Shown here: positions 51,096 to 59,706 of the stretch, piece by piece
How positions within the stretch are numbered: position 1 is the stretch's first letter
Layout: the number at the start of each line of letters is the position of its first letter
NCBI RefSeq assembly: GCF_019749295.1
Contig: NZ_JACWFG010000011.1
Coordinates: 310,001 to 374,000 of the forward strand
Origin: Neobacillus niacini
GTDB taxonomy: Bacteria > Bacillota > Bacilli > Bacillales > Cytobacillaceae
Reading direction: 5' to 3'
Length of the DNA stretch: 64,000 bases
Program-made: the position numbers and the translations under genes
The notes under the pieces: model-generated
Databases searched by the model: none
Told to the model about the DNA's origin: nothing
Seen by the model: the letters and a program-made list of their open reading frames with translations, nothing else

Positions 51096-52469
51096 ATGAG
51101 AGGGAAGAATCTAAGCGCCGCTGTGATGGCTGGGATTTGGATAGTTTTCCTTAGCGGCTGCAATTTATTTCCTGCTCCAGAGAGTTTAATTAAGGCTCCG
51201 AATCAAGTGAAGTCAGTGAATCAAGGACAGGACTTAGTTTCAATCGCTCGAAGGAATTTACCAAAGGGAACAAAACTTACAGTCCCCGATGGTCCGGTTG
51301 GAGTGGACCCTGTTGTTAGTGTTGATCTTGATGGTGATGCAGATGAAGAAGCATTGGTTTTTTTTCGGTCAACGAACAATGATAATCAAGTGGGAGCATT
51401 TGTATTAAAGAAAGAAACAAACAGCTGGGAGAAAATATTTATTACAAAAGGGTCTGGAAGTAAAATTCATTGGGCTTACGCTGCAGATGTGATGGATGAT
51501 AGGAAAAAGGAATTGCTTTTGGGGTGGCAGACGGAAGGATCAGCGGATAGTTTTCTGGAAGTCTATCATTGGAAGATGGATAAACTGACAAAACTCAAGG
51601 AATTAACGTATAACGAAGTTGAAGCTGTTACATTTGAAGATGAGGAAAAAACGAGGCTTGCTGTTTGGAAGCGTGATATGGCTGATGCATATAAAATCGA
51701 TTTATTAACTTGGAAAGGTGATTCCGCTGTAGCTGATAGAGAGTATTATCCTTCTTATTTTCAAGGAGTGATTACCTATTATCAGCGAAGAATCGCGGAG
51801 GTACCTGATGCTGCCTATTATTGGTATTATTTAGCAGATGCCCATTTGAAAGCGAATCTTCCTGAGCAGGCTATACATGCAATTGATAAGGGGATGAGTT
51901 TAAATTCCGTCGTTCCTACAAAGGGTTACTTTCAAACATTAAGAATGCAGGCGGAAAAAATGATGCCAAAGGTAAATTATTTCACGAGTATACCCCCTAA
52001 ATATATCAGTAATTATAGCAACTTAGAGGATCAATTGATTATTCAAAAAGTGAAGGAAGCAGCAAGTCAATATTGGTATGTCATGAGTGGCGGAGAATAT
52101 CCGGAGGGTAAAATTGAAACCGTAATGGTTAATGATCATGAATATCGATATCTTGGTGAAGATTTGGATATCCATGCAAAATTAGTAAACTATTTATCCA
52201 GTTCCTTTACACCAAGCTCGATAGATTCATTTTTGAAAAGGAAAACAATCTTTGAGTTCTTTGGTAAGCTGATTCAGCCTAACGCAGATGGAGGATCGCT
52301 TTTAAATTATGAACGAACAGAAGTTGTCCAGAAAAAGGATAAGGGGAATGAAATGGAAGTTGATCTTAAAGTCCCTGTAGGTGATACAAATTCCTTTGAA
52401 TTTGTCCATATTAGCTTCCAAAAGACAGAAAATGGCTGGCGGATATTCTCAGAACCAGGAACATTTTAA
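51096..52469 (+). CDS. Lipoprotein with a C-terminal IseA-like domain
   Basis: A 457-residue lipoprotein. The signal peptide ends with the lipobox FLSGCN (Cys near 22). The middle has an FG-GAP-like part (VSVDLDGDADEEALVFF) and a TPR-like helical stretch (YYWYYLADAHLKANLPEQAIHAIDKGM). From about 325, AASQYWYVMSGGEYPEGK ... YRYLGEDLDIHAKLVNYLSSSFT matches the DL-endopeptidase inhibitor family (IseA/YoeB). IseA blocks NlpC/P60 hydrolases, so a role in limiting autolysis is plausible. It follows the two-component genes directly. Domain calls are from pattern memory. Confidence 0.75.
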   Translation: MRGKNLSAAVMAGIWIVFLSGCNLFPAPESLIKAPNQVKSVNQGQDLVSIARRNLPKGTKLTVPDGPVGVDPVVSVDLDGDADEEALVFFRSTNNDNQVGAFVLKKETNSWEKIFITKGSGSKIHWAYAADVMDDRKKELLLGWQTEGSADSFLEVYHWKMDKLTKLKELTYNEVEAVTFEDEEKTRLAVWKRDMADAYKIDLLTWKGDSAVADREYYPSYFQGVITYYQRRIAEVPDAAYYWYYLADAHLKANLPEQAIHAIDKGMSLNSVVPTKGYFQTLRMQAEKMMPKVNYFTSIPPKYISNYSNLEDQLIIQKVKEAASQYWYVMSGGEYPEGKIETVMVNDHEYRYLGEDLDIHAKLVNYLSSSFTPSSIDSFLKRKTIFEFFGKLIQPNADGGSLLNYERTEVVQKKDKGNEMEVDLKVPVGDTNSFEFVHISFQKTENGWRIFSEPGTF

Positions 52470-52475
52470 TATATG

Positions 52476-52503
52476 CAGCAAGTTTACGGAGGGAAACTTG
52501 CTG
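52476..52503 (+). terminator. Hairpin after the IseA-like lipoprotein gene
   Basis: CAGCAAGTTT (52476-52485) pairs with AAACTTGCTG (52494-52503). The following T content is modest. Confidence 0.6.
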
Positions 52504-52561
52504 TTATGCTTGTAATTGTCTAATTTTGTAGAAGAGAAAATTAAAATTATGAATAAAAAAC

Positions 52562-52590
52562 TTGTTTTATCTGAAAGTTCAGAATAAAAT
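52562..52590 (+). promoter_or_regulatory. Candidate promoter of the acyl-CoA dehydrogenase unit
   Basis: TTGTTT (52562-52567), a 17-bp spacer and TAAAAT (52585-52590). The spacer holds a small palindrome, TCTGAA-AG-TTCAGA (52570-52583). The TetR-type operator starts eight bases after the -10 box. A second candidate is an extended -10, TGCTATAAT (52651-52659). Confidence 0.5.
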
Positions 52591-52597
52591 TAAATTA

Positions 52598-52619
52598 ACA
52601 TACCAACCGGTAGGTATGT
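52598..52619. promoter_or_regulatory. TetR-type operator 1
   Basis: A 22-bp palindrome with arms ACATACC and GGTATGT around AACCGGTA; it has one mismatched pair overall. A near-identical site lies at 57653-57674. It is the likely target of the TetR regulator encoded at 59707. Confidence 0.75.
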
Positions 52620-52693
52620 ATCCGGTTTTGCCTGCATAATATTTTTTAGGTGCTATAATACTAAATTCTAAAAATAAGAATGGAGTGACAGGT

Positions 52694-53872
52694 ATGCATT
52701 TACGTCTGACAGATGAACAAAAGATGGTCCAAAAAACAATTAGAAGATTCGTAGAAAAAGAGTTAATTCCACTAGAGAATGAAGTACTTAGAAACGAAAG
52801 GGAAGGAAAGCCAAGTCTGTCTCCAGGTAAACTTAAGGAACTTCAATTAAAAGCGAAAGAGGCAGGTTTCTGGGGCATTAATACGCCTGAAAAGTATGGC
52901 GGAGCGGACCTTGGTCAAATGATGATGGCCATCGTATTAATTGAGGTTTCTAAAACATTTGTCCCATTTAGCTTTGGCGGTTCTGCTGACAATATCCTTT
53001 ATTATGGAAACGAAGAACAAAAGAAAAAATATTTGATTCCTACTATCAATGGTGAGAAAAAATCTTGCTTTGCGATGACCGAACCCGGTGCCGGATCTGA
53101 TACTAGAAATATTAAAATGACCGCCGTTAAGGATGGAAATGATTGGGTGTTAAATGGGGAAAAGACGTTTATCACTGGAGGGAATGAAGCGGATTTTGTT
53201 ATGGCGATTGCGATAACAGATAAAGACCTTCACCAATCAACACAGGGGCGCGAAGGTGTTACATGCTTTATTGTTGACCGGGATATGGGCTGGAAATCTG
53301 AGTATATACATACGATGGGAGAATGGGGACCTGCCGGCCTAGTCTTTGAAAATGTTCGAGTTCCGGAAGAAAACATACTTGGTGAATTACACAAGGGCTA
53401 TAATCTAGGATTAGAATGGATTGGTTTTGCAAGATGGGTTGTTGGAGCAAGAGCGGTTGGCGCAGCTGAACGGTTACTGCAAATGGCCATTGATTACGCT
53501 AAAGAACGAATAACTTTTGGAAAACCGATTGCAGAGAGACAAGCGATTCAGTGGCAGATAGCTGACTCGGCAGTTGAGATTGAAGCGGCGAAATGGCTGG
53601 TTCTAAATGCTGCCTTCACGCTGGATAATGGTGAAGATAATCGACACTTAGCTTCAATGGCAAAGCTTTATGGGGCGAATATGGGTAACAATGTTGTGGA
53701 CCGGGTTTTACAAATCCATGGAGGAATGGGTTATACAAGAGAATTGCCAATTGAACGCTGGTACCGTGAAGCAAGACTTTGGAGAATTTACGATGGTACC
53801 GATGAAATTCAGCGTATGATTATTGCGCGTAACTTAATTAAGGGACATGTTAAAGTCGGTCAATACGTATAA
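52694..53872 (+). CDS. Acyl-CoA dehydrogenase
   Basis: A 392-residue flavoprotein that oxidises acyl-CoA to 2-enoyl-CoA. N-terminal helical domain (LTDEQKMVQKTIRRFV), FAD/substrate motif CFAMTEPGAGSD, middle beta domain (VLNGEKTFITGG), and a C-terminal domain with the usual HGGMGYTRELPIERWYREARLWRIYDGTDEIQR, where the Glu of GTDEIQR region is the family general base. The ATG at 52694 follows GGAGTGACAG; a GTG three codons earlier is less likely. It is the first gene of the catabolic locus. Confidence 0.93.
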   Translation: MHLRLTDEQKMVQKTIRRFVEKELIPLENEVLRNEREGKPSLSPGKLKELQLKAKEAGFWGINTPEKYGGADLGQMMMAIVLIEVSKTFVPFSFGGSADNILYYGNEEQKKKYLIPTINGEKKSCFAMTEPGAGSDTRNIKMTAVKDGNDWVLNGEKTFITGGNEADFVMAIAITDKDLHQSTQGREGVTCFIVDRDMGWKSEYIHTMGEWGPAGLVFENVRVPEENILGELHKGYNLGLEWIGFARWVVGARAVGAAERLLQMAIDYAKERITFGKPIAERQAIQWQIADSAVEIEAAKWLVLNAAFTLDNGEDNRHLASMAKLYGANMGNNVVDRVLQIHGGMGYTRELPIERWYREARLWRIYDGTDEIQRMIIARNLIKGHVKVGQYV

Positions 53873-53879
53873 TTAAGTT

Positions 53880-53893
53880 TGAAAGCGTTATCT
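53880..53893. promoter_or_regulatory. Near-consensus cre (CcpA) site
   Basis: TGAAAGCGTTATCT matches TGNAARCGNWWNCA at all fixed positions but the last. It lies between the acyl-CoA dehydrogenase and SDR genes. Confidence 0.5.
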
Positions 53894-53947
53894 TAGGATT
53901 ACTAGATTTAAAGATTACGAAAATGATATGTTTAGGAGGAAATAACC

Positions 53948-54712
53948 ATGACAGGTAGATTTTCAGGAAGAGTGGCGTTTGTAACAGGAGGAAGCCGTGG
54001 GATTGGAAAAGGGATTGTTGAACGTTTTGCAGAAGAAGGTGCAAAGGTAGCCTTTATTGATTTAAATGAAGAAGCCTTAGCAGCAACAACAAATGAATTA
54101 AGAGAAAAAGGATATGAGGTTTTTTCAAAGGTTGCCAATGTGGTTGATGCCCAGCAGGTAGAAGATGCTATTAAAGAGGCTTACGAAGCGTTTGGGTCAA
54201 TTGATATTCTCGTAAATAATGCAGGAGTTATCCGTGATAACCTATTATTTAAAATGACCGACTCTGACTGGCAGACTGTGATGGATGTTCATCTAAAAGG
54301 TTCGTTTAACGCTGCTCGAGCAGCACAAAAGTATATGGTTGAAAATAAATATGGCCGAATTATTAATATTTCATCGACTTCCGCTCTTGGAAATCGCGGG
54401 CAGGCAAACTATGCAGCTGCTAAAGCGGGTTTACAAGGGTTTACAAAAACTCTTGCCATTGAGCTGGGGAGATATGGGATTACAGCTAACTCTGTTGCCC
54501 CAGGTTTTATTGAAACTGAGATGACGAAGGAAACAGCTGCGAGGATTGGAGTTTCATTTGAGCAATTAATTCAAGCTAGTGTTGCCGGCATTCCTGTTGG
54601 AAGAAGCGGAAAGCCTGCTGATATAGCCAATGCTGTTGCCTTCTTTGCCGATGAGAAATCTTCCTTTGTAAATGGTCAGGTTATTTATGTAGCAGGCGGA
54701 CCAAAAAATTAA
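53948..54712 (+). CDS. SDR family dehydrogenase (FabG-like)
   Basis: A 254-residue classical SDR. TGGSRGIGKG (cofactor), NNAGVIRDNLLFKM (typical of FabG/PhaB-like proteins), catalytic Ser in NISSTSA and YAAAKAGLQGF with Tyr and Lys; the C-terminus ends VNGQVIYVAGG. In this locus it most likely oxidises a 3-hydroxyacyl-CoA. TAGGAGGAA lies seven bases before the ATG. It is followed by two MaoC-type genes with short gaps. Confidence 0.9.
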   Translation: MTGRFSGRVAFVTGGSRGIGKGIVERFAEEGAKVAFIDLNEEALAATTNELREKGYEVFSKVANVVDAQQVEDAIKEAYEAFGSIDILVNNAGVIRDNLLFKMTDSDWQTVMDVHLKGSFNAARAAQKYMVENKYGRIINISSTSALGNRGQANYAAAKAGLQGFTKTLAIELGRYGITANSVAPGFIETEMTKETAARIGVSFEQLIQASVAGIPVGRSGKPADIANAVAFFADEKSSFVNGQVIYVAGGPKN

Positions 54713-54736
54713 TAGATAAAGTGAGGCGAAGATAAA

Positions 54737-55186
54737 TTGTTCAATGACCAAGTTGGTAAACGCTCCAATAAAGTGAAAAATGTTGTTGAGAGAGGAGCAG
54801 TTAAAAAATTTGCGGAAGCAATTGGAGACCTCCATCCTATCTACTTTGATGAAGAAACAGGCAGAAATTCAAGGTATCAAAACAATATTGCACCGCCTAC
54901 CTTCCCAAGGACGTTTGATTATGGGGTAATTGAGGGTTTAAATCTGCCGAATAAAGGATTAATCCACGGCGAACAGACATTTCATTATGAGCGGCCGTTA
55001 GTGGTCGGGGAAGAAATTCTTTGCTATTCTGAAGTGAAAAAATACTTTGAGAAAAAAGGTAATTTTGGCGAAATGGGTTTTCTGATTGTTGAAAACTTTG
55101 GGGAAGATGCTGCTGGAAATATGATTTTTAGTTCAACATCGACTGTAGTTATATCTGAAGCAGTAAGGAAGGTGCTGACAAAATGA
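54737..55186 (+). CDS. MaoC-like hydratase, N-terminal (FAS1-like dehydratase) subunit
   Basis: A 149-residue hot-dog protein of the MaoC dehydratase N-terminal type (KFAEAIGDLHPIYFDEETGR ... APPTFPRTFDYG ... HGEQTFHYERPLVVGEEI). Such halves lack full catalytic residues and pair with a MaoC subunit encoded next door to form a heteromeric enoyl-CoA hydratase. The start is TTG at 54737, the only start that keeps the N-terminus. It overlaps the next gene by 4 bp, which supports a fixed 1:1 complex. Confidence 0.85.
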   Translation: MFNDQVGKRSNKVKNVVERGAVKKFAEAIGDLHPIYFDEETGRNSRYQNNIAPPTFPRTFDYGVIEGLNLPNKGLIHGEQTFHYERPLVVGEEILCYSEVKKYFEKKGNFGEMGFLIVENFGEDAAGNMIFSSTSTVVISEAVRKVLTK

Positions 55187-55584
55187 GTACTCTTACACAG
55201 TTGAAGGCTGGGGAAAGTGTTCAAGAAATTCAGTTAGAGCCAGTCTCAAGGATTGATTTAATTAAGTATGCAGGTGCATCAGGAGATTTTAATCCGATTC
55301 ATACAATTGATGAGGAAGCCAAAAGAGCTGGATTGCCGGGTATCATTGCACATGGTATGTGGACGATGGGCAATCTCGCCAAGCTTTTTACTCCCTATTA
55401 TGAAGTAGGCTTTGTTAAGGATTACTCAATCCGTTTTAAAGGAATGGTCTTTTTAAATGATGTCATTACACTAAAAGCAACATTGAAGGAAGTAAATGAA
55501 CCTAGTCTTCGCTTTGAAGTCCAGGCATTGAACCAAAATGGCAATGAAGTTTTAAAAGGTGAAGTTTTATTTGCCCAATATTAA
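55183..55584 (+). CDS. MaoC-like hydratase, catalytic subunit
   Basis: A 133-residue hot-dog hydratase. The R-specific hydratase signature is visible as YAGASGDFNPIHTIDEEAKRAG with the catalytic Asp and His, followed by IIAHGMWTMG. With its partner it should hydrate a 2-enoyl-CoA. Its ATG overlaps the preceding stop (ATGA). The 83 bp to the next gene hold no further gene. Confidence 0.88.
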   Translation: MSTLTQLKAGESVQEIQLEPVSRIDLIKYAGASGDFNPIHTIDEEAKRAGLPGIIAHGMWTMGNLAKLFTPYYEVGFVKDYSIRFKGMVFLNDVITLKATLKEVNEPSLRFEVQALNQNGNEVLKGEVLFAQY

Positions 55585-55667
55585 TAGCAAACTCTTTGAC
55601 CCGGCCTATCCATTTCTTGAGGCTGGGTTTATTAACTATGTGTCGCAATTAAAGGAGGAGAAGCCTG

Positions 55668-56435
55668 ATGAATGCAAAAATGTCACTAAGCTATGCCCCG
55701 CTAGTATTTTCAACGATAGAGGAAGAGAGAAGTCATTTAAAACAAAGATTAGCGGCTGCCTTTCGTTTATTTTCTAAGTTTGGATTTGATGAGGGTGTGG
55801 CTGGCCATATCACTGCACGTGATCCCGGGAGGAAGGATCACTTTTGGGTGAATCCGTTTGGGATGCATTTTAGCCAAATAAAAGCTTCGGACTTAATCCT
55901 TTGCGATCATGAAGGAACAGTAGTGGAAGGGAATTTTCCTGTTAACAGAGCTGCCTTTGCGATTCATTCACAGATCCATGCAGCAAGGCCAGATGTGATT
56001 GCGGCTGCTCATGCCCACTCCGTATATGGAAAGTCGTGGTCTTCATTAGGGCGTCTTCTTGATCCAATTACACAGGATGCATGTGCTTTTTACAATGATC
56101 ATTCATTATTTGATGACTTTACAGGTGTTGTTCTAGATATAGAGGAAGGACAGCGGATTGGTAAAGCTCTTGGAAATCGAAAGGCATGTATTTTGCGAAA
56201 TCATGGGTTGCTAACTGTAGGGAAATCAGTGGATGAAGCAGCATGGTGGTTTATTACGATGGAGCGTTCCTGTCAAGCACAGTTGCTTGCGGAAGGTGCT
56301 GGTAAACCGGTAATAATTGACGATGAAAATGCATCTGTCACGTATGAAACAGTTGGAACTACAGAGGCTGGCTGGTTTCAATTTCAACCGTTATGGAATC
56401 GGATTGTCAAAGAACAGCCTGATTTATTAGATTGA
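55668..56435 (+). CDS. Class II aldolase/adducin family protein
   Basis: A 255-residue protein of the class II aldolase/adducin family. The zinc site is visible as AAHAHSVYG (HxH) and a third His in LRNHGLLTVG; the start FSKFGFDEGVAGHITARDP is typical of the subgroup found in catabolic clusters. Members carry out aldol cleavage or decarboxylation on a Zn2+ enolate. The usual phosphate-binding motif of fuculose-type enzymes is not evident, so the substrate may be unphosphorylated. AAAGGAGGAG precedes the ATG by nine bases. Confidence 0.88.
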   Translation: MNAKMSLSYAPLVFSTIEEERSHLKQRLAAAFRLFSKFGFDEGVAGHITARDPGRKDHFWVNPFGMHFSQIKASDLILCDHEGTVVEGNFPVNRAAFAIHSQIHAARPDVIAAAHAHSVYGKSWSSLGRLLDPITQDACAFYNDHSLFDDFTGVVLDIEEGQRIGKALGNRKACILRNHGLLTVGKSVDEAAWWFITMERSCQAQLLAEGAGKPVIIDDENASVTYETVGTTEAGWFQFQPLWNRIVKEQPDLLD

Positions 56436-56495
56436 TGGTGAAGGTTTAATCTGTTTTCTCTTCAGAGGAAATACATACTTTCTGGAGGATTGCGT

Positions 56496-57431
56496 ATGAA
56501 GATTGGAATTGCTGGTACAGGTGCCGTAGGAGGTTATTTCGGCGGCTTATTAAAGAAAGCCGGAAATGAAGTAATCTTCTTTGCTAGAGGAAAGCATCTA
56601 AACACATTAAAGGAAAATGGATTAACCATTGAAAGTGAAGTAGAAAAATTTAATGTCAGCGGTACATTTACAGATCAATATGAGTTGTTTTCAGATGTTG
56701 ATTTGCTTTTGTTTTGTGTGAAGTCGACGGCAACTGCACAGGTTGCCGAAAAGCTTAGGCCATTTTTAAAAAAAGAGTGTTTAATCCTGACACTTCAAAA
56801 TGGTGTGGATAATGAAGAAATTCTCTCGACTGTGTTTGGAGTAGGCAGAATATTATCTGCAGCGACTTATATTCAGGCGAATGTCAAAGAACCAGGCGTT
56901 GTCAGGCAAATGGGGGTTTTTCCTAGACTAGTGATTGGAGCACTAGATTCGAGCTTAAAAGAAAAAGTAACCGAAATATCCTCTCTTCTTAATTCAGCAA
57001 ACATCGTAACGTATACCTCAAGTAATATAATAGAAATGAAATGGAAAAAACTTATTTGGAATGTAACCTTCAACCCGCTTACTACTATGATAGTATCACC
57101 GATTGGCGCCATTTATGATGATGAGGGTCTATATCATACTGCGAAGAGGATATGTATAGAAGGGATAGCTGTAGCAAGGAAAATGGGGTATGCCATCGAT
57201 GAAAACTACTATGAAGAAATAATGGCTCAGGGTCAAATGGCACGAAACCATCAAACTTCGATGCTGCAGGATAAGCTGGGTGGTAAGGAAATAGAGCTTG
57301 AATCCATCTGTGGATATTTGGTAGGAAAAGGAAAGCAGGTTAACGTTGATACCCCTGTTCTTGAAACTATTTACCGTATATTAGCATTTAAGGAAAAATT
57401 CAGAAAACAGGATAGGCAGAAAGTGATTTGA
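56496..57431 (+). CDS. Ketopantoate reductase family protein (PanE/ApbA)
   Basis: A 311-residue protein. The N-terminal Rossmann motif GIAGTGAVGGYFGGLL binds NADPH, LQNGVDNEE is the family middle motif, the catalytic Lys lies in WKKLIWNVTFNPLT, and the C-terminal helical domain has NHQTSMLQDKLGGKEIELESICG. Classical PanE makes pantoate, but members in catabolic loci reduce other 2-keto acids. The ATG at 56496 has GGAGG upstream; a TTG two codons earlier is unlikely. It ends the first half of the catabolic block. Confidence 0.87.
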   Translation: MKIGIAGTGAVGGYFGGLLKKAGNEVIFFARGKHLNTLKENGLTIESEVEKFNVSGTFTDQYELFSDVDLLLFCVKSTATAQVAEKLRPFLKKECLILTLQNGVDNEEILSTVFGVGRILSAATYIQANVKEPGVVRQMGVFPRLVIGALDSSLKEKVTEISSLLNSANIVTYTSSNIIEMKWKKLIWNVTFNPLTTMIVSPIGAIYDDEGLYHTAKRICIEGIAVARKMGYAIDENYYEEIMAQGQMARNHQTSMLQDKLGGKEIELESICGYLVGKGKQVNVDTPVLETIYRILAFKEKFRKQDRQKVI

Positions 57432-57461
57432 ATCGAATTATGTCACAGGGTGAACTATGTG

Positions 57462-57475
57462 TGAAAGCGAAATTA
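57462..57475. promoter_or_regulatory. Near-consensus cre (CcpA) site
   Basis: TGAAAGCGAAATTA matches TGNAARCGNWWNCA except at one position. It lies 140-160 bp before the promoter of the second operon half. Confidence 0.4.
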
Positions 57476-57613
57476 ATGTCTTCGAAACAATAATAGTAGA
57501 TTAATATAGTAACTTTTAGATATGGATGCTGCTTGCTCCTTTTGAATAAGCTGATTTTGAAGAAATTAATATGTTTTTAAAATACCTATGAGAAAATTGG
57601 TGAAAAATAAATA

Positions 57614-57640
57614 TTGAATATTATAAATATTTTGTATAAT
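57614..57640 (+). promoter_or_regulatory. Promoter of the second half of the catabolic locus
   Basis: TTGAAT (57614-57619), a 15-bp spacer and a perfect TATAAT (57635-57640). A TetR-type operator covers the start point at 57653-57674. Confidence 0.6.
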
Positions 57641-57652
57641 ATGTCCTTAGCA

Positions 57653-57674
57653 ACATACCAACTAGTTAGTATGT
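57653..57674. promoter_or_regulatory. TetR-type operator 2
   Basis: A 22-bp imperfect palindrome beginning ACATACCAAC and ending GTATGT around CTAGTTA. The first ten bases are identical to operator 1 (52598-52619). It lies 13 bases past the -10 box, a position suited to repression. Confidence 0.78.
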
Positions 57675-57720
57675 GAATTCGAAATAGAGAGAGTAAAAAT
57701 GGCTATGGGAGGAAAAGTCG

Positions 57721-58494
57721 ATGCACGTTAAGGAGTTATTCGATTTATCAGGTAAAGTCGCCATTGTAACAGGCGGCGGCAGGGGTCTCGGTCAGCAAAT
57801 TGCTGAGGGATTTGCTGAAGCTGGTGCAAATGTAGTGGTTTGCTCAAGAAAGCTCGATGCATGTCAGGAAGTAAGCGAAGGGTTAAAGAAAATTGGCGTG
57901 CAAAGCATCGCCTTAAAATGTGATGTAACCAACCCAGAAGATGTTAAGTCTGTGGTAGAGCAAACCTTAGAAAAGTTTGGAAGAATTGACATACTTGTTA
58001 ATAATAGTGGTGCTACTTGGGGTGCATTAACAGAGGAAATGCCATTAGAGGCATGGAAAAAGGTGATCGATGTCAATGTGACAGGAACCTTCCTCATGTC
58101 GCAAACTGTTGGCAGAGTCATGCTTGAACAGAAATCAGGAAAAATAATTAATATAGCGTCGGTCGCTGGTCTCAAAGGCAGCAACCCTAAATATATGAAT
58201 ACGATTGGCTACAATACCTCTAAAGGGGCCGTAATTACATTTACAAAGGATTTAGCCGTAAAATGGGGGCCGCACGGAATTTATGTAAATGCGATAGCAC
58301 CCGGATTCTTTCCTACAAAAATGTCAAAAGGCTTGCTGGAAAAAGGCAGTGAGGGCATCCTTGAGGGGACTCCATTACGTAAGTTTGGTTCCGAACATGA
58401 CCTAAAAGGAGTTGCTCTATTCCTGGCATCACCTGCTTCTGATTTTATTACAGGGGACATTGTAGTTGTGGATGGCGGCGCCCACGCGATGTAG
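57721..58494 (+). CDS. SDR family dehydrogenase
   Basis: A 257-residue classical SDR. TGGGRGLGQQ (cofactor), CDVTNPEDV, NNSGATWGALTEEMP, catalytic Ser in NIASVAG and YNTSKGAVITF with Tyr and Lys. The GATWGA region resembles gluconate 5-dehydrogenase and acetoacetyl-CoA-reductase-like enzymes of catabolic clusters. It is the first gene behind operator 2 and is followed 36 bp later by the thiolase, so a 3-hydroxyacyl-CoA dehydrogenase role is likely. GGGAGGAAAAGTCG precedes the ATG. Confidence 0.88.
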   Translation: MHVKELFDLSGKVAIVTGGGRGLGQQIAEGFAEAGANVVVCSRKLDACQEVSEGLKKIGVQSIALKCDVTNPEDVKSVVEQTLEKFGRIDILVNNSGATWGALTEEMPLEAWKKVIDVNVTGTFLMSQTVGRVMLEQKSGKIINIASVAGLKGSNPKYMNTIGYNTSKGAVITFTKDLAVKWGPHGIYVNAIAPGFFPTKMSKGLLEKGSEGILEGTPLRKFGSEHDLKGVALFLASPASDFITGDIVVVDGGAHAM

Positions 58495-58530
58495 AGTGGA
58501 AATAAATTTTATACCAAGGGGTGAAGGTTG

Positions 58531-59700
58531 ATGAAAAGAGATGCAGTTATCGTTTCAGCGGTTAGAACAGCCATTGGCAGGCAGGGTGGTGCCCTTTCGG
58601 CAATTCCAGCCCATGTTCTTGGAGCAGAAGTGATAAAAGAAGCCGTAAAGCGGGCAAATATTGACCCAGAAATGATCGATGATGTCCTAATGGGGAATGT
58701 TTTATCAGGTGGAGGTAATATTGCTAGATTAACAGCTTTGCAGACAGGATTATCAATGAATCTGCCAGGTATAACGGTCGACCGTCAATGCGGGTCGGGT
58801 ATTAACGCGATTACTCTAGCAGCTCAAGCGATTCGGGCAGGCGATGGAGATATTTATATTGCAGGTGGTACGGAGAGTATGAGCCGTGCACCGTATTTGA
58901 TGGATCGTCCTGAAAAGCCATATAGCGCTTCACCCCCCAGCTTTAGAAAATCACAGCTCTCACCGAAGGAAATTGGAGATCCGCCAATGGGGATAACAGC
59001 TGAAAATCTCGTTGAAAAATATCAGATTACGAGAGAAGAACAAGACGAATTTGCCTGTATGAGTCAGCAGCGAATGAAAATTGCTATGGAAGAGGGCCGT
59101 TTTGATGAGCAAATAGTTTCTATCTCCATTCCAGTAAAAAAGAGCGAACCCTTCGTATTTAAGACTGATGAACATCCACGGCCGCAAACAACGAATGAGG
59201 CGTTATCGAAGCTTGCGCCAGCCTTTTTAAAAGATGGAACTGTGACAGCTGGAAATAGCTCTGGATTAAATGATGCAGCGGCTGCTTTAGTAATTATGTC
59301 GAGAGAAAAAGCGGAAGAATTAAATCTGACCCCATTAGCAGTGATTCGGGCCTATTCAGTTGCAGGAGTCGATCCAAATATTATGGGAATTGGGCCAGTT
59401 CCAGCCGTGAAGAAGGTAATGGAGAAGTCTGGGTTAACAGTAGAAGAGATGGATATTATTGAAATCAATGAAGCTTTTGCCGCACAGGTTCTTGCCTGTA
59501 ATCGTGAACTTAACATGGATTTAGAGAAGGTAAATGTAAATGGCGGTGCCATTGCCCACGGACATCCGCTTGGAGCTACAGGTGCTATTTTGGCGACGAA
59601 AGCAGTTTATGAACTAAAACGATCGAATGGAAGATATGCGCTTATTACGGCTTGTATTGGGGGCGGTCAAGGAATCGCAGCCATCATAGAAAAAGAGTAA
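58531..59700 (+). CDS. Thiolase (acetyl-CoA C-acyltransferase)
   Basis: A 389-residue thiolase. The nucleophilic Cys is in VDRQCGSGINA, the catalytic His in NGGAIAHGHPLGATGA and the second Cys in ACIGGGQG. It releases acetyl-CoA (or propionyl-CoA) from a 3-ketoacyl-CoA, the last step of beta-oxidation. GGGGTGAAGG lies before the ATG at 58531; a TTG one codon earlier is unlikely. The TetR regulator gene starts six bases after its stop. Confidence 0.94.
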   Translation: MKRDAVIVSAVRTAIGRQGGALSAIPAHVLGAEVIKEAVKRANIDPEMIDDVLMGNVLSGGGNIARLTALQTGLSMNLPGITVDRQCGSGINAITLAAQAIRAGDGDIYIAGGTESMSRAPYLMDRPEKPYSASPPSFRKSQLSPKEIGDPPMGITAENLVEKYQITREEQDEFACMSQQRMKIAMEEGRFDEQIVSISIPVKKSEPFVFKTDEHPRPQTTNEALSKLAPAFLKDGTVTAGNSSGLNDAAAALVIMSREKAEELNLTPLAVIRAYSVAGVDPNIMGIGPVPAVKKVMEKSGLTVEEMDIIEINEAFAAQVLACNRELNMDLEKVNVNGGAIAHGHPLGATGAILATKAVYELKRSNGRYALITACIGGGQGIAAIIEKE

Positions 59701-59706
59701 AGTACA

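Noticed and set aside
55559-55777. Open frame between the MaoC and aldolase genes
   Set aside because: It overlaps both neighbours in another frame and has no ribosome binding site.
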